From NCBI GenBank assembly GCA_001915065.1, contig MNDT01000062.1, forward strand, positions 1 through 55,466: a stretch of DNA of 55,466 nucleotides, given 5' to 3'. Under the pieces are notes generated by a model. That model had not been told where the DNA came from. It saw only the letters and a list, made by a program, of their open reading frames with translations, and did not search any database. Below are positions 1-8,403 of the stretch, in pieces. Numbering within the stretch: position 1 is the stretch's first letter; the number at the start of each line of letters is the position of its first letter. The position numbers were made by a program, and so were the translations under genes. Source of the DNA: an archaeon 13_2_20CM_2_53_6 (GTDB lineage Archaea; Thermoproteota; Bathyarchaeia; 40CM-2-53-6).

Positions 1-1236
1 GGTCTTGGTGGGGGCTCCTCCTAGCCTCTGACCCATATCCTCGAGCTGGAGGCTCGCGGATTGGAGGGCCCGCTTCAGACCGTCATAGGAAAACTGGTTC
101 TTGAGCAGCTCGTCGACCCCGACGACGAGGAAGCCACCATTCGCACGGTGGAGGGAGCCTGCCTTTATCAGGGTGAAATCTGTGACGAGAGCTCCGAACC
201 TGGACTCGTACTCGATCTTGCCTAAGAGATTAGTAGCGGTGGGATTGTCCTCGGCGATGACCGGGGCGCCTTTCAACTCGGAGTTGTCAACGATCACGTT
301 GACATCGTATCTTCGAAACGCGTGGTCCGTGAGTTTGCTCTCTACAGGATTCCGCTGCTCCTCGTCAGGCTTCTCTTCCGCCCCGCCCCCTTCCGTGAAG
401 ACCTCCGCATTCTCGAGAATATCATCGCGCACCTCGTTCAGATGCTGAAGAACCTTGGGAAGGTCCTGGTAGCGGGACGTGAGGCTGTTCATGAGACCGC
501 CGATGGCGTAGTGGACTGAATCATCTCTCAGCTTCTTCAACTCCTCAACTGTCGTCATGTCAAGATCGTTGATTCCTTTCCCCGCCTTGTCCAACGCGGC
601 CCGCATCGTGTCCCGAGTCTGTTCGTACTTTTTCTTCACTCGGGCTGGTAGAGAGTCGAAGTCTTCTTGGCTCACTGGCTTCCCAGCGACGACGGGGACG
701 ATTGTGATGCCAAGCTGGGTCATCCTGACCGTATATCCGAGAGTCTCAGCCCGTTTGTTCAGATCATTGAGAATCTTGTTCCGATCCGTTACAGCCTTCT
801 TCGTGGTGTTGTTGGTTCGAGAGACAAACTCTTCGCTCTGGAGAGTTGCAGGGATCGCGCGCTTCGCCTGTTCTATGAAATTCTTCAGATCCTTCTGGAA
901 GACCCGCGCCTTCCCGGGAGGAAACATCAACGCCTTCGGCTCGTACTGGTTCTGGAAATTGTTCACATAAGCCCAGTCGGACGGGACAGGCCTCGTCTTT
1001 GCGATGGCTTCAAGAAAACTTCTGGTCGCAGGCCTCTTTCCCGTGATCGGTGGACCGGCAGCATAAACGTTGAAGCCCTTACCCTTCATCTCAATGCCGA
1101 ACTTGAGAGCCTTGAGGGCCCGATCTTGGCCGATGATGCCTTCTACCGGACCCAGCTCGGCACTGGTTTCACATCCCACTTGGCCGGGCGGACACTCGAG
1201 TCTCAGTTTTTCAGGAGAAAGCTCAGCAATAGTCAT
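1..1236 (-). CDS. Lon-like AAA+ ATP-dependent protease (AAA_32 family), C-terminus cut by window edge
   Basis: Only the first 412 codons are present; the frame runs off the left end, so the protease domain is not visible. The N-terminus has a Walker-A-like stretch (AAGPPITGKR, about residues 58-67), then a charged helical insert. The last 100 residues carry the most typical family signature, LVTDFTLIKAGSLHRANGGF, where Lon-like AAA_32 proteins resume the ATPase core. These soluble or membrane-associated proteases degrade damaged or regulatory proteins; the role here is inferred from the family. The ATG at 1236 is the first start in frame and sits downstream of a leader with two overlapping hairpins (1266-1295). 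The nearby chaperone genes fit a protein quality-control role. Confidence 0.85.
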   Translation of the reverse strand, partial: MTIAELSPEKLRLECPPGQVGCETSAELGPVEGIIGQDRALKALKFGIEMKGKGFNVYAAGPPITGKRPATRSFLEAIAKTRPVPSDWAYVNNFQNQYEPKALMFPPGKARVFQKDLKNFIEQAKRAIPATLQSEEFVSRTNNTTKKAVTDRNKILNDLNKRAETLGYTVRMTQLGITIVPVVAGKPVSQEDFDSLPARVKKKYEQTRDTMRAALDKAGKGINDLDMTTVEELKKLRDDSVHYAIGGLMNSLTSRYQDLPKVLQHLNEVRDDILENAEVFTEGGGAEEKPDEEQRNPVESKLTDHAFRRYDVNVIVDNSELKGAPVIAEDNPTATNLLGKIEYESRFGALVTDFTLIKAGSLHRANGGFLVVGVDELLKNQFSYDGLKRALQSASLQLEDMGQRLGGAPTKT

Positions 1237-1265
1237 TGGTCGCCGGAGACAGCGAGGATTCTGTT

Positions 1266-1295
1266 AAGTCTTCTTTTTCCAAGACTTTTTGTCTT
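1266..1295 (-). promoter_or_regulatory. Two overlapping, mutually exclusive hairpins in the leader of the Lon-like gene
   Basis: AAGTCTT (1266-1272) pairs with AAGACTT (1281-1287). The same AAGAC (1281-1285) can instead pair with GTCTT (1291-1295) across five T. Both lie 30-60 nt upstream of the protease start. A switch is only an inference; they could equally be a chance of low-complexity sequence. Confidence 0.3.
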
Positions 1296-1396
1296 CGCGC
1301 GCCACTTTTGAAGGTTAGAGGAGGATAGTTTGTCATTCCTGAAGCTCGCCCTGCACGGGCGACGAGCTTATACTCCACAAATAGAACTATGTATGA

Positions 1397-1786
1397 TTGA
1401 GGCATAGAGAGCTTTTGGGCTTCAAAGCCTCCGACATAATGGCCTCGACGATGATCGCTTTCTTCGCAGCAGTCGTTGTGAGTCTAGTCTATAGACTCGA
1501 CTGGCTCTCGCTGCTGGTGATCACGGTAGGCCTTGACGGCCTGTTTCTCTACCTCTTCCAAAACCAGTCGAAAAACTACAGAAAATGGAGCAAGCATCCC
1601 ACCGTATTCCCGAACCCTATGGGAGGCGGAATCGTAGGCGAGTACATGCTCCGCCCTTGGCAGAATGAGCTGGACTCAATGGGCCAACCCAAACTGGAAA
1701 CATCGGATCGTGAGCTGAAGAAGCTTGATCGCATGTCCAAGAGACGCGCTCGGAGAATGAGACAACTGCAGAAGCTCAGAAGCTGA
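1397..1786 (+). CDS. Small membrane protein with basic C-terminal tail
   Basis: No family was recognised. Residues 15-55 form two closely spaced hydrophobic segments (FFAAVVVSLVY and LLVITVGLDGLFLYLF), and the remaining 70 residues are polar, ending in a lysine/arginine-rich helix. This suggests a membrane-anchored protein with a cytoplasmic basic tail. The TTG at 1397 lies about 27 nt after a TATA-like TTATAC (1368-1373), which would make it leaderless. The ATG at 1439 is a good alternative and starts just before the first membrane segment. It is divergent from the Lon-like protease and convergent with the zinc-ribbon gene at 1809. Confidence 0.6.
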   Translation: MRHRELLGFKASDIMASTMIAFFAAVVVSLVYRLDWLSLLVITVGLDGLFLYLFQNQSKNYRKWSKHPTVFPNPMGGGIVGEYMLRPWQNELDSMGQPKLETSDRELKKLDRMSKRRARRMRQLQKLRS

Positions 1787-1808
1787 GCCTAGGCAGAGAC
1801 TCGTAAGT

Positions 1809-2210
1809 CTAGTTCGACCCTAGGTCTACCGGCCTGATACTGTCGAAGTCGATCGTCGTCGCCGGAATAGCCAGTTCCAAGGTCTCAGGCAGATCTCCTT
1901 TACCAAGACACTTGAATTCGCTGTTGTGGCATTTTGGACATTTGAGGTCAGACCGCAACTGCCCCACCTCTGCATTTTCTTCGCGTACGATTCGATATCC
2001 ACAACCCTGTCTCGTACACTCGAAAACATAAGTCGCACCATTCGCCGTCCTGTGACCAGAGGATTTGCGACTGGCTACTCGTCTAGTCGCCGTAGACCTC
2101 TTAGCGTGACTCTTGACTCTCCGTGTCTTAGTGTTCTTCGAAGAACCTCTCTTTGCGGTTGTCTTTCTAGATGAACTGGCTGCCTTCTGTGTCCTTGGCA
2201 AATACGTCAC
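1809..2210 (-). CDS. Zinc-ribbon protein with histone-H1-like basic N-terminal tail
   Basis: The first 55 residues are almost entirely K, R, S, T and A, like an H1 or nucleoid-protein tail. The second half has a zinc-ribbon-like core, with CTRQGC near residue 65 and CPKCHNSEFKC near residue 91, followed by an acidic end. The combination points to a nucleic-acid-binding protein in which the tail adds non-specific affinity. No named family was recognised and the function is inferred only from composition. It ends close to the end of the small membrane protein gene on the other strand. Confidence 0.65.
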   Translation of the reverse strand: MTYLPRTQKAASSSRKTTAKRGSSKNTKTRRVKSHAKRSTATRRVASRKSSGHRTANGATYVFECTRQGCGYRIVREENAEVGQLRSDLKCPKCHNSEFKCLGKGDLPETLELAIPATTIDFDSIRPVDLGSN

Positions 2211-2312
2211 TATGCAACACGCTAGGCTGAACTTTCAGAATAGTGTTACTGACGCCGTGAAACGACGAGAAACACGCGACTCGTTTCGCATCAACGTCCC
2301 TTCGCTCGGACC

Positions 2313-2678
2313 TCAAGTGCGTGCTTGTAACGACTCGAACTCGGCATGATACACATGTTTTCCGGATATGAGGAGATCGAACCTGGAGTGGAGCCGTTCG
2401 AGGTCAGGATTCTTCGCGACCAGCGAGTGAACCTCCTTCATGTGGGAAGCATCCTTGAACTTGGCAATCTCAATCCAGAGCTCCTCATCAGCGGCCAAGT
2501 CTATGGCCGTCGGAAGACTTACTCCTCCAAACTTTGCCGACACGTCCTTTGGACGCAGGAGCTCGTCCGATAGACATCCCGCATCCTCGAACAGCTTCAT
2601 TATGGGTCTGAGGGCGTGGATGAAAGCCTCTGCCTTCCGTCTTGGCACGCGATAAAGAAAGACGGAACAGTAGGCCAT
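2313..2678 (-). CDS. DUF1428-like small alpha/beta protein
   Basis: A 121-residue soluble protein starting MAYCSVFLYRVPRRKAEAF. The pattern of an N-terminal strand with VP, then an amphipathic helix, resembles dimeric alpha-beta-barrel proteins such as DUF1428, whose biochemical role is not established. The frame is open upstream to 2939, but that part overlaps the divergent aminotransferase. The ATG at 2678 is preferred because a TATA-like TTTATTTAG element (2706-2714), read on the minus strand, places transcription start at about 2682, so the message is nearly leaderless. Family assignment is tentative. Confidence 0.6.
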   Translation of the reverse strand: MAYCSVFLYRVPRRKAEAFIHALRPIMKLFEDAGCLSDELLRPKDVSAKFGGVSLPTAIDLAADEELWIEIAKFKDASHMKEVHSLVAKNPDLERLHSRFDLLISGKHVYHAEFESLQART

Positions 2679-2702
2679 AGCTATTCTCCATCTCGCGTGA
2701 CC

Positions 2703-2716
2703 GGTTTTATTTAGAC
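2703..2716. promoter_or_regulatory. AT-rich TATA element between divergent genes
   Basis: GGTTTTATTTAGAC lies in the 103-bp gap between the DUF1428-like gene and the aminotransferase. Read on either strand it gives a plausible TATA box. On the minus strand the distance to the ATG (27-30 nt) is ideal for archaeal transcription start. On the plus strand it would leave a leader of about 45 nt. Confidence 0.4.
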
Positions 2717-2781
2717 CCCACCCACCTTTTCTCGGACGAACCAGAAGAAGCCTTACTAGCCGTCGAGTTCTCGCAGCGGGC

Positions 2782-3939
2782 ATGAGTAAGGAAGCCTCTC
2801 GGCGAGTCGCGACATTCACAGAATCGGTAATCCGTGAGATGACGCGACTATGCCAAGCATACGGGGCGATAAACCTGGCGCAGGGATTCCCCGACTTCGA
2901 CCCTCCTGTTGCGATGAGGAGAGCCGCGGCCCAGGCCATCAGACAAGGCTACAACCAGTACTCCACAACTCACGGATCAATCCGCCTCAGACAAGCCATC
3001 GCCCAGAAGATGCGAACATACAACCATATCCCGTGCAACGCAGAAGACAACATCACGGTCACATGCGGCACAACTGAAGGCATGATAGCCGCCCTCCTCG
3101 CTCTACTGAATCGCGGCGACGAGGTTGTGATTCCCGAACCGTTCTACGAGAACTATGGTCCGGACTCGATCCTCTCCGGCGCAAAGTGTCGATACGTCGA
3201 ACTAGACGAACCTTCATTCAAAATAGACGAGGAAAAACTTAAGGAAGCATTCTCCAGAAAGACCAAGGCGATCATTATCAACACTCCTCACAATCCCACT
3301 GGCCGAGTCTTCTCGAAGAGTGAGCTAGAGCTGATTCGAGATTTGTGTCGAGACTACGACGCTTTCGCGATAACGGACGAAATCTATGAGCACATCACCT
3401 ACGACGGTCGAAGGCATGTCAGCATAGCCAGTCTCGACGGAATGAACAACCGTACCATCACCATTTCAGGGTTCTCGAAAACCTACAGCGCGACTGGCTG
3501 GCGGGTCGGCTATATCATAGCTCCGAGGAAACTGACTGCTGCGGTCAGAAAGGTCCACGATTTTCTAACCGTATGCGCTCCCGCACCGTTACAGGAGGCA
3601 TGCATAACAGCTCTGAAGCTGCCCGCGTCGTATTACGAGAATCTCCGACGACTCTACAGCACAACCCGGAGCCTACTGCTGCAAGCGTTGGAGGAGGCTT
3701 CATTCACATGCACCAGTCCCGAGGGCGCGTACTACATATGGACTGACATCGGACATACCGGCTTCAGAGACGACAGACAACTCGCCAAGCACCTAATATC
3801 CCGTGTCGGGGTTGGCGCTGTTCCCGGGTCCAGCTTCTACCATCGCCCGTCCAGGGGGAGGCTGAACCTACGCTTCTCCTTCTCGAAGAAACCCGAAACG
3901 ATCCGGAAGGCGGCTGCTAGACTGGCAAGATTCCGATGA
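2782..3939 (+). CDS. PLP-dependent class I/II aminotransferase
   Basis: A full-length (385 aa) fold-type I aminotransferase. The PLP Schiff-base lysine is K233 in GFSKTYSATGWRVGY. The cofactor-binding NTPHNPTG (168-175) and TDEIY (198-202) motifs and the C-terminal substrate-carboxylate arginine region (RLNLRFSFSKKP) are all present. Such enzymes move the amino group of aspartate, aromatic or other amino acids to 2-oxoglutarate in the cytoplasm. Substrate cannot be assigned; the kynurenine/glutamine aminotransferase-like subgroup is the closest by overall pattern. The gene stands alone and is convergent with the flavoprotein at 3957. Confidence 0.9.
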   Translation: MSKEASRRVATFTESVIREMTRLCQAYGAINLAQGFPDFDPPVAMRRAAAQAIRQGYNQYSTTHGSIRLRQAIAQKMRTYNHIPCNAEDNITVTCGTTEGMIAALLALLNRGDEVVIPEPFYENYGPDSILSGAKCRYVELDEPSFKIDEEKLKEAFSRKTKAIIINTPHNPTGRVFSKSELELIRDLCRDYDAFAITDEIYEHITYDGRRHVSIASLDGMNNRTITISGFSKTYSATGWRVGYIIAPRKLTAAVRKVHDFLTVCAPAPLQEACITALKLPASYYENLRRLYSTTRSLLLQALEEASFTCTSPEGAYYIWTDIGHTGFRDDRQLAKHLISRVGVGAVPGSSFYHRPSRGRLNLRFSFSKKPETIRKAAARLARFR

Positions 3940-3956
3940 ATCATCCAGACCTGCGG

Positions 3957-5093
3957 TCAGCTCAGCCAGTCTCTTTCGCGTCTCACCTTGTCCAGGTACC
4001 ACTTCCGGCTTGCAGGGTGAAACTCTAGCCTGGGAGGATTCGATAGGAAGCTCCCTCGGAGGAATGCGCTCTCCGACTTGGACACTTGCAAGTGGCATGA
4101 GCCTATCCCGTCCCATTGCCTCATCTCTCCCTTGCCCGCAAGCGATACGGCAATATTATTGGCCACGACCTCAGCCTGGCCCTGAGCAAAAACGCCGGCC
4201 TTGGGAAGGAATGGAGCGTGACCGTGGGGCGTCTCCATCGACGTGACATCGCCGATCGCGTACACATCATCGAACCGAGTCGCAAGATTCTGAGGATTGA
4301 CCGGCACCCAGCCCGACTCCCCAGTTAGACCGGCCTCCACCACGACCCTGGGTGGGCGGTGTGGCGGGATTGCGACGAAAAGATCGTACTTGAGTGCGGA
4401 ACCACCTTCGAACTCCACTCTATCGCGCTCGACCTTGACCAGCTTCGTCTTCGGAAGATACTTGATCCCTCGACTGGCGACAAGTCTCTCGACCTGTTTT
4501 GCAATGACGCTTCCCGCCGCAGGGACCGGGTGTGGTTCAGGTGTGAAGAGTTGAATGTCAACCCTCTTTCTGGCTCGTCGCATGGTCTCCTCCATTAGAA
4601 GCGATAGCTCGTAGGGTGCCGCGGGACACTTGTAGGGGATTCGACAGACCCCAATGACGATCGAGCCTCCTTGAAAGTTCTTGATCGCGTCCCGGAGTTT
4701 CAAAGCCCCCTCAAGGGAGTACATGGTGTGGCTGTACTTGTCCAGCCCAGGTATCTCGTCGAAGGCCAGATCGGCGCCTAGGGAAATGACAAGCTTGTCG
4801 TACAAGATCTCGTGCGACTGAGTCTTTATGATGCGTCCTGCGACATTGATTTTTTCAACCTTCTCGGCAACCAGCCGAACATTCTTTCTGTTTGCGAGGC
4901 TTTTCAGATCCTTCAGAATACTGTTCGGCTCACGCCAGCCGAAAGCAAGCCAGGGAAGTGATGAAGGAAGCGGGATCTTTGCTCGTGGCTCAACTATCGT
5001 GACGGTTCCAGAACGGCCCAATTGCTTCGAGACTAGGCCGGAAACCTTGAGTCCGCCGAGCCCGCAACCCAGAACCACAATGTTAGAAGTCAT
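3957..5093 (-). CDS. FAD-dependent NAD(P)/sulfide:quinone-oxidoreductase-like flavoprotein
   Basis: A 378-residue pyridine-nucleotide-disulfide reductase-fold protein. It opens with the FAD dinucleotide motif GCGLGGLKVSG and contains the second FAD contact AIGDVTSMETPHGHAPFLPK near the C-terminus. The mid-protein segment CRIPYKCPAAPYELSLL resembles the CPPAPYE region of sulfide:quinone oxidoreductases and flavocytochrome c subunits, with two nearby cysteines available for redox chemistry. It probably passes electrons to the quinone pool at the inner membrane face. Whether sulfide is the substrate is not shown. ATG at 5093 follows a TATA-like GTATTAT about 40 nt upstream. Confidence 0.8.
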   Translation of the reverse strand: MTSNIVVLGCGLGGLKVSGLVSKQLGRSGTVTIVEPRAKIPLPSSLPWLAFGWREPNSILKDLKSLANRKNVRLVAEKVEKINVAGRIIKTQSHEILYDKLVISLGADLAFDEIPGLDKYSHTMYSLEGALKLRDAIKNFQGGSIVIGVCRIPYKCPAAPYELSLLMEETMRRARKRVDIQLFTPEPHPVPAAGSVIAKQVERLVASRGIKYLPKTKLVKVERDRVEFEGGSALKYDLFVAIPPHRPPRVVVEAGLTGESGWVPVNPQNLATRFDDVYAIGDVTSMETPHGHAPFLPKAGVFAQGQAEVVANNIAVSLAGKGEMRQWDGIGSCHLQVSKSESAFLRGSFLSNPPRLEFHPASRKWYLDKVRRERDWLS

Positions 5094-5263
5094 ACTGCTC
5101 TAGGTTGAGCGAGCGGTTCAGCCCGAGGCATAATACTTTGCTATCAGACCGCGAATCCCAGAGTGAACGCTGCCATCGAAGATGCGGTGTCACAAATTCA
5201 GACGGTATCCTACTTGTTTTCGCATTCTAGACGCTGGTTGTATCGTGTCGGACGGGGTGTGTT

Positions 5264-5476
5264 TCAGGATGCGGCTTCGACAGGGAACTCTCCCCGGCGT
5301 CTCACGTACCGTACTAGGCGCACCTGCTTACGAGCTTCCTCGTAGCAGAAGCCGCAGAGTCGCACCGATTTTTCTCCAGGTTCAGGCATGAACCATGTAG
5401 TCTCAGTTACCGGCTTAGGGTCCTTACACCAGGCGCATTCAACCATGTTCCTGGGAAGGAGTTCAAGTTCACTCAT
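5264..5476 (-). CDS. Small CxxC/CxxC zinc-binding protein
   Basis: A 70-residue protein with CAWC and CGFC about 30 residues apart, a classic pair of knuckles for one structural zinc, followed by an arginine-rich C-terminus. The ATG at 5476 (MSELELLPRN) is preferred over an upstream in-frame start at 5557, whose extra residues look unconserved in character. Function unknown; a nucleic-acid or protein adaptor role would be typical for such size. It stands alone between a flavoprotein and an epimerase gene. Confidence 0.55.
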   Translation of the reverse strand: MSELELLPRNMVECAWCKDPKPVTETTWFMPEPGEKSVRLCGFCYEEARKQVRLVRYVRRRGEFPVEAAS

Positions 5477-5651
5477 GCCTGCCCGGATAGGGGCATTGCC
5501 AGAAGATAAGCCTAGCGTACACACGCGATTTCCATTACCTTCGCCATGTTTCGTCACATGAATGAGTGTGTGTCTTAGCCAGTGTGTGAATCGGCTAAGT
5601 GGGTCATGATTCTAATACTCGGCCAATCTTTCGCGCGAGTTCAAGGTTACT

Positions 5652-6557
5652 TTGCGAATCCTCGTCACTGGCGCAAACGGTTTTGTCGGGAGCAACCTAG
5701 TACCATATCTTCAGGCCAAAGACCTTGAGATATTGCGAACCGACATTGACAAGTCGGACATTAACGGCGATCTCACGGACCCCGAATTCGTCAACGACTC
5801 TCTAGGAACAAAAGACTTCGACGCCATAGTCCATCTGGCTGGGATAGTAAACATTCCCAAGTCTCTCGCCGACCCGTACACATGCTACAGGGTAAACTGC
5901 TTCGCCACCCTGAACCTCCTCAGCATGGCCGCGGATAAGAAAGTTCAACGTTTCGTCTACGCCTCTTCCAACAACGTCTACGGTCCGCCCAGAAGACTTC
6001 CGGTCAAGGAAGATGACCCGTACGATCCGAGATCACCCTACGACTACTCGAAGGTCGTCTCAGAACACTTCGTCAAGAGCTTTCACCAGCACAAGAGTCT
6101 GCCTACCGTCATTCTCCGGAGCTGGAACCTGTTCGGGCCCAATGACCAGCCGACCAGGGTTGTTCCACGATTCATCAAAGCCTGTCTCGCCAACGAGCCA
6201 ATCCCGTTATACAATGGTGGCAGAGACGCTGACAACTTCTACCATGTCAGCAACTACTGCGAGGCCGTCGTTTTGGCAGTGAACAGTCAGAAGGCCGTAG
6301 GCGAGACGTTCAACGTTGGGACCGGTCACGAAACGACCGTCCGACAGCTTGCTGAGATGGTCAAAGAGATCACTGGATCCGCCTCTAGACTCCAAACCTT
6401 GCCCCCGAGGACGCCTCTCGAAGCGAAGCCGAGAAGAACCAGACCATCGATCGGCAAGATACGCCGGGTCCTCGGCTACAAACCAGTCCTCGCGCTGAGA
6501 AACGGACTCGAACAGACTCTAGAATGGTACAGGAAACTGCCCACACAGTTAGCTTAA
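5652..6557 (+). CDS. NAD-dependent epimerase/dehydratase (extended SDR)
   Basis: A complete 301-residue extended short-chain dehydrogenase. The NAD-binding GANGFVGS starts at residue 7, the catalytic serine region is YASSNNVYG, and the active-site YxxxK pair is in YDYSKVV. The C-terminal half contains NVGTGHETTVRQL, typical of UDP-glucose 4-epimerase and NDP-sugar dehydratases. It likely interconverts nucleotide sugars for surface glycans in the cytoplasm; the exact sugar is unknown. The start is a TTG (5652) directly before the beta-strand of the Rossmann fold. No other glycan genes are adjacent. Confidence 0.88.
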   Translation: MRILVTGANGFVGSNLVPYLQAKDLEILRTDIDKSDINGDLTDPEFVNDSLGTKDFDAIVHLAGIVNIPKSLADPYTCYRVNCFATLNLLSMAADKKVQRFVYASSNNVYGPPRRLPVKEDDPYDPRSPYDYSKVVSEHFVKSFHQHKSLPTVILRSWNLFGPNDQPTRVVPRFIKACLANEPIPLYNGGRDADNFYHVSNYCEAVVLAVNSQKAVGETFNVGTGHETTVRQLAEMVKEITGSASRLQTLPPRTPLEAKPRRTRPSIGKIRRVLGYKPVLALRNGLEQTLEWYRKLPTQLA

Positions 6558-6596
6558 CCCGATCTTTCCCGATGGCTCTCCGCTGGCTCTAGACGA

Positions 6597-7463
6597 ATGC
6601 TTCAGAGAGACGGGCTCACAGCAACCCTTCTCGCAGGAGTCCTATTTGGGACCAGCGTCCCGGTAATCAAACTGGGCCTTGACCTGAACATTCCTCCCGA
6701 ACTGTTTGTAGAGTTGCGGTTCGCGATAGCATCCGGACTCATCCTCCTACTCCTCCGAGGAAAAGGATGGGTCAAGTGGGAGCTTTTCAAGTCAAGAGCA
6801 ATCTGGACTGTAGGACTCATCAATGCTGCAGGATACGTTACTCAGTTCCAAGGACAAGTCCTCACCACCTCGTCAAACGCGGCGCTCATAATCAGCACCG
6901 CGGCGCTCATGATTCCCATACTCTCACTGGTTTACGTAAAAGAGAAAATGGGTGGAAGAAAGATCGCCGGAGTAGTGACAGGATTCATCGGAACAACCCT
7001 AGTGGTCACCAGGGGCCAACCATTATTGCTAGGAAGCTCTGAGTTGGCTGGTGATATCCTGATCCTAGCAACAGCAGTCACCATAGCATTGGTTTTCGTT
7101 CTTTCAAAGCGCATCGTTGAAAGGCGCGGCGGAAGACCAGTCACAGGGGCGTTACTTGTCACGACTAGCCTTCTCCTGCTACCCACAACCCTTCTGGATC
7201 TGGGCCATCCACCTAACCTTACGATGACAGCATGGTTCTACATTAGCTACCTCGCTGTGTTCGCAACGGTGGGAGCCTACTACTATTTCATGAAAGGACT
7301 CGAAACAGTCTCGCCCACAGTATCCTCCATAATCCTACCCATCGAAGTGATAGTCGCGGTCGTATTGTCCGTACTACTCTTCAACGATCCGTTCAATCTC
7401 TACTCTGGTACAGGCGCAGTCCTGATAATCGCAGGTGTCGTTCTAGTATCCACTGCGGCCTGA
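6597..7463 (+). CDS. EamA/DMT-superfamily transporter
   Basis: A 288-residue protein made of about ten hydrophobic helices arranged as two EamA repeats. The first repeat opens with ATLLAGVLFGTSVPVIKLGL, the usual start of the family, and the second ends with a helix before VLVSTAA. DMT proteins export or import amino acids, nucleotide sugars or drugs across the cell membrane. Substrate cannot be read from sequence. It follows the epimerase by 39 bp on the same strand, so the two may be co-transcribed. Confidence 0.88.
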   Translation: MLQRDGLTATLLAGVLFGTSVPVIKLGLDLNIPPELFVELRFAIASGLILLLLRGKGWVKWELFKSRAIWTVGLINAAGYVTQFQGQVLTTSSNAALIISTAALMIPILSLVYVKEKMGGRKIAGVVTGFIGTTLVVTRGQPLLLGSSELAGDILILATAVTIALVFVLSKRIVERRGGRPVTGALLVTTSLLLLPTTLLDLGHPPNLTMTAWFYISYLAVFATVGAYYYFMKGLETVSPTVSSIILPIEVIVAVVLSVLLFNDPFNLYSGTGAVLIIAGVVLVSTAA

Positions 7464-7497
7464 CAGTAGCAAAAACAAACTGGTTAGTATGCTGGTC

Positions 7498-8205
7498 CTA
7501 TTGGTGAGCCCCACAGTTGGGACAATTGCTAGAGTTCTGGTTCATGAGAGCCTGGCAATACTTGCAACGGACCTGGGCGACCTGTTGGGGAGGCATCTGC
7601 TGCTGTGGAGGCATACCATACCCCGGCATCGGCTGTCCATACCCGGGACCCATAGGCATCCCATAGCCCGGATTCGGATTATAACCCGGATTGTATCCGG
7701 GCGGACCATAGCCCTGCTGCACCGGGTATCCTCCAGGCATATACCCCGGCATCGGCTGGGGCATGCTGCTGCCCGGCATGAAAGCAACCTGCGTATGACC
7801 AGTCATGTCCGGCCGGCCCTTGACCTGGACCACAGCCTTGAGACTATTCTCAATCGATCCTCCAGCTTTTGTTGGGCGACAGGACGGCATTCCGACGCTG
7901 AAAGGGAATGTTTGGGTTGGACCACTCCCAAAATCGTTGGGCCCGGTGACCTGGACGTCTCTAGAGAAGAGAACGTTCTGCCTGCGTTGATGCTCCTGAA
8001 CCCGCGTATTGTTGATGGTGACCCATACGAGCTCTGTATAATTTTCGAACACTCTAGCCTCGACTCTAACCCCGAGTGATTGGACATACTCGCCCGCCTC
8101 GACGTTTACCTTTCCAACTACAGCCTCTCCCTCTACGAAGGTAGGCTTATCGAAGCTGATCCAGACTTTCCCCTTCGGAGCTTTGAGGTGATCAAATAGG
8201 CCCAA
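7498..8205 (-). CDS. Arrestin-fold domain with PGY-rich linker and C-terminal zinc ribbon
   Basis: Residues 1-135 form a beta-rich domain (WISFDKPTFVEGEAVVGKVN, then alternating strands) that resembles the arrestin N-terminal / SpoOM-like fold. Residues 140-215 are a low-complexity linker with repeated PGY, GYG and PMPGYG units plus glutamine-rich stretches. The end carries a short zinc ribbon, CKYCQALMNQNSSNCPNCG. This architecture (adaptor fold, flexible prion-like linker, zinc ribbon) suggests a scaffolding or trafficking adaptor. It is divergent from grpE. The function is inferred and the linker recalls PGY-rich tails of eukaryotic adaptor and annexin proteins by composition only. Confidence 0.7.
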   Translation of the reverse strand: MGLFDHLKAPKGKVWISFDKPTFVEGEAVVGKVNVEAGEYVQSLGVRVEARVFENYTELVWVTINNTRVQEHQRRQNVLFSRDVQVTGPNDFGSGPTQTFPFSVGMPSCRPTKAGGSIENSLKAVVQVKGRPDMTGHTQVAFMPGSSMPQPMPGYMPGGYPVQQGYGPPGYNPGYNPNPGYGMPMGPGYGQPMPGYGMPPQQQMPPQQVAQVRCKYCQALMNQNSSNCPNCGAHQ

Positions 8206-8324
8206 GACTGTTCTCCGCCAGATATGCGAGCCTTCGCTGGAACCCGCCTATCAACAGAGCGTAACCCTACGGGCGAGGCTATAGAGAAACTCGTAACGTA
8301 TTCTACCGGACCCGGCGTGTCAGA

Positions 8325-8353
8325 AGGTTTAATTTTTCCCAGAAAAATTGGGT
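8325..8353 (+). promoter_or_regulatory. Promoter of the grpE-dnaK-dnaJ cluster with inverted repeat
   Basis: GGTTTAATTT is a TATA-like box with a G-rich flank. It is followed directly by CCCAGAAAAATTGGG, whose CCCA/TGGG arms form a short dyad around the initiation region, a position where archaeal heat-shock repressors can bind. This places transcription start near 8355-8360, downstream of the in-frame ATG at 8224, and argues for the GTG at 8404 as the grpE start. Regulator identity is not known. Confidence 0.4.
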
Positions 8354-8403
8354 TGTCAGACGAAGTAAGAACTGGCGAGCGGACTGGGAAAGAGTGGTCT
8401 CTG

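Noticed and set aside
5163-5391. Short plus-strand frames between flavoprotein and epimerase
   Set aside because: They lie opposite the small CxxC protein and lack motifs.
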